DNA from: Pedobacter mucosus
GTDB lineage: Bacteria; Bacteroidota; Bacteroidia; Sphingobacteriales; Sphingobacteriaceae
Reading direction: 5' to 3'
Length of the DNA stretch: 64,000 nt
Assembly: GCF_022200785.1 (NCBI RefSeq)
Contig: NZ_CP087585.1
Span: 1,302,001-1,366,000 of the forward strand
Under the pieces are notes generated by a model. The model ran no database searches, had not been told where the DNA came from, and saw only the letters and a list, made by a program, of their open reading frames with translations. The first letter of the stretch is position 1. Each line of letters starts with the position of its first letter. The position numbers were made by a program, and so were the translations under genes. Of the stretch, positions 63,471-64,000 are shown in pieces.

Positions 63471-63944
63471 TTATTTCCATGCGCCCAATAGCCGCCTAAT
63501 CACAATAATTTCTCCAATATGGTAAGCGTTATGGTCTGCAACTTGTAAAGCTTCTCTTAAAATACTCTGCCCGTTACCATGGAGAATAGGATCAAAAATG
63601 TTTTGATTTTGAATCATCAGAATAAACTCATTTAAATCTCTTTCTATCTCAAATAAGGTGTTATTCCAAATGGTTTCATCTGTTGGCGAAGTTTCTTTTG
63701 GCCAATAATCATCTGGCCATTTAATTGATTTGTAGTTGGCGTCTTTGCTAAATTCTAGCATATCCCACTGGGCAATTCTAATATGTTCTGTTAATTGCCA
63801 TATACTGTAAGGAAGCTGATGCGGCCTTTCTCCTAATAGATGGAATGGTACATCCTTTGTCGCATCTTGCAAACCAACATGCGCACCGCCACCTTTTAAC
63901 AGTTTAATCAATTCAGCAACAATTATTTCGGTTTCGCTTTTCAT
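63471..63944 (-). CDS. DinB-family (DinB_2) metal-binding four-helix protein
   Basis: A 157-residue protein of the DinB/YfiT-like fold. The three metal-binding His positions are seen in YSIWQLTEHIRIAQWDM (one) and QVADHNAYHIGEIIVIRRLLG (two). The GGGAHVGLQDATKDVPFHLLGERP segment before helix 2 is typical of the branch often annotated as DinB in Bacteroidota. Members are thought to be thiol-dependent transferases; the actual reaction is unknown. Probably first gene of a two-gene unit with the VOC protein. Only about 50 bases of window remain upstream. Confidence 0.85.
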   Translation of the reverse strand: MKSETEIIVAELIKLLKGGGAHVGLQDATKDVPFHLLGERPHQLPYSIWQLTEHIRIAQWDMLEFSKDANYKSIKWPDDYWPKETSPTDETIWNNTLFEIERDLNEFILMIQNQNIFDPILHGNGQSILREALQVADHNAYHIGEIIVIRRLLGAWK

Positions 63945-64000
63945 CTTTAAAAGTTGATTTATATATTACACAAATCTAAATGTTTATGTTTTATCTTAAC

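Overview
The window looks like chromosomal DNA of a Bacteroidota bacterium, most likely a Sphingobacteriaceae member close to Pedobacter. The genus is inferred. Supporting signs are two SusC/SusD pairs heading a polysaccharide utilization locus (PUL), AT-rich coding DNA with few Shine-Dalgarno sequences, promoter-like TTTG / TAnnTTTG pairs of the Bacteroidota primary sigma factor, and intergenic palindromic repeats of a kind I associate with this group. No phage, transposase, integrase, CRISPR array or rRNA operon was seen.

Layout. 1-4.5 kb: the 5' part of an unrecognised small protein gene, then a two-gene McrBC-type restriction system (mcrB with an extra module inside its AAA+ domain, and mcrC). 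4.5-8.8 kb: a spacer with a 16-bp direct repeat, then a three-gene export operon (ABC transmembrane protein without ATPase domain, HlyD-type adaptor, TolC-type channel). 8.8-13.7 kb: an aldo/keto reductase plus AraC regulator operon, a DASH-like cryptochrome/photolyase with a DUF4385 gene, and a short-chain dehydrogenase. 13.8-14.7 kb: three tandem copies of a roughly 287-bp non-coding repeat. 14.7-19.8 kb: a hypothetical protein, topA, a glutathione peroxidase and a YycJ-like metallo-beta-lactamase-fold protein.

19.8-45.4 kb is the centrepiece. A LacI-type regulator with a perfect 18-bp operator palindrome is divergent from a same-strand PUL: susC-susD, susC-susD, GH2 (beta-glucuronidase-like), GH10, GH2 with malectin-like tail, GH2, PL38-type lyase, GH88 unsaturated glucuronyl hydrolase, GH30, fructuronate-reductase-like SDR and uxuA mannonate dehydratase. 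The inferred logic is extracellular cleavage of a glucuronate-containing glycan, import through SusCD, periplasmic release of (unsaturated) glucuronate, and cytoplasmic conversion of fructuronate through mannonate to 2-keto-3-deoxygluconate. Uronate isomerase, KDG kinase/aldolase and KduI/KduD are not in the window.

45.4-52.6 kb is mostly housekeeping: tRNA-Arg(TCT), a DUF892 ferritin-like protein, ubiX, mtaB, lgt, an inositol-monophosphatase-family gene and asnS. 52.6-56.1 kb: a conserved trio of circularly permuted ATP-grasp protein, alpha-E protein and transglutaminase-like protein, the last ending in a poly-glutamine tail. 56.1-56.5 kb: a spacer with a promoter and two terminators on the strand opposite to its neighbours, a good small-RNA candidate. 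56.5-64 kb: ferritin, an alpha/beta hydrolase, two divergent sensor kinases, a DUF4142 lipoprotein, a VOC-fold protein and a DinB-fold protein.
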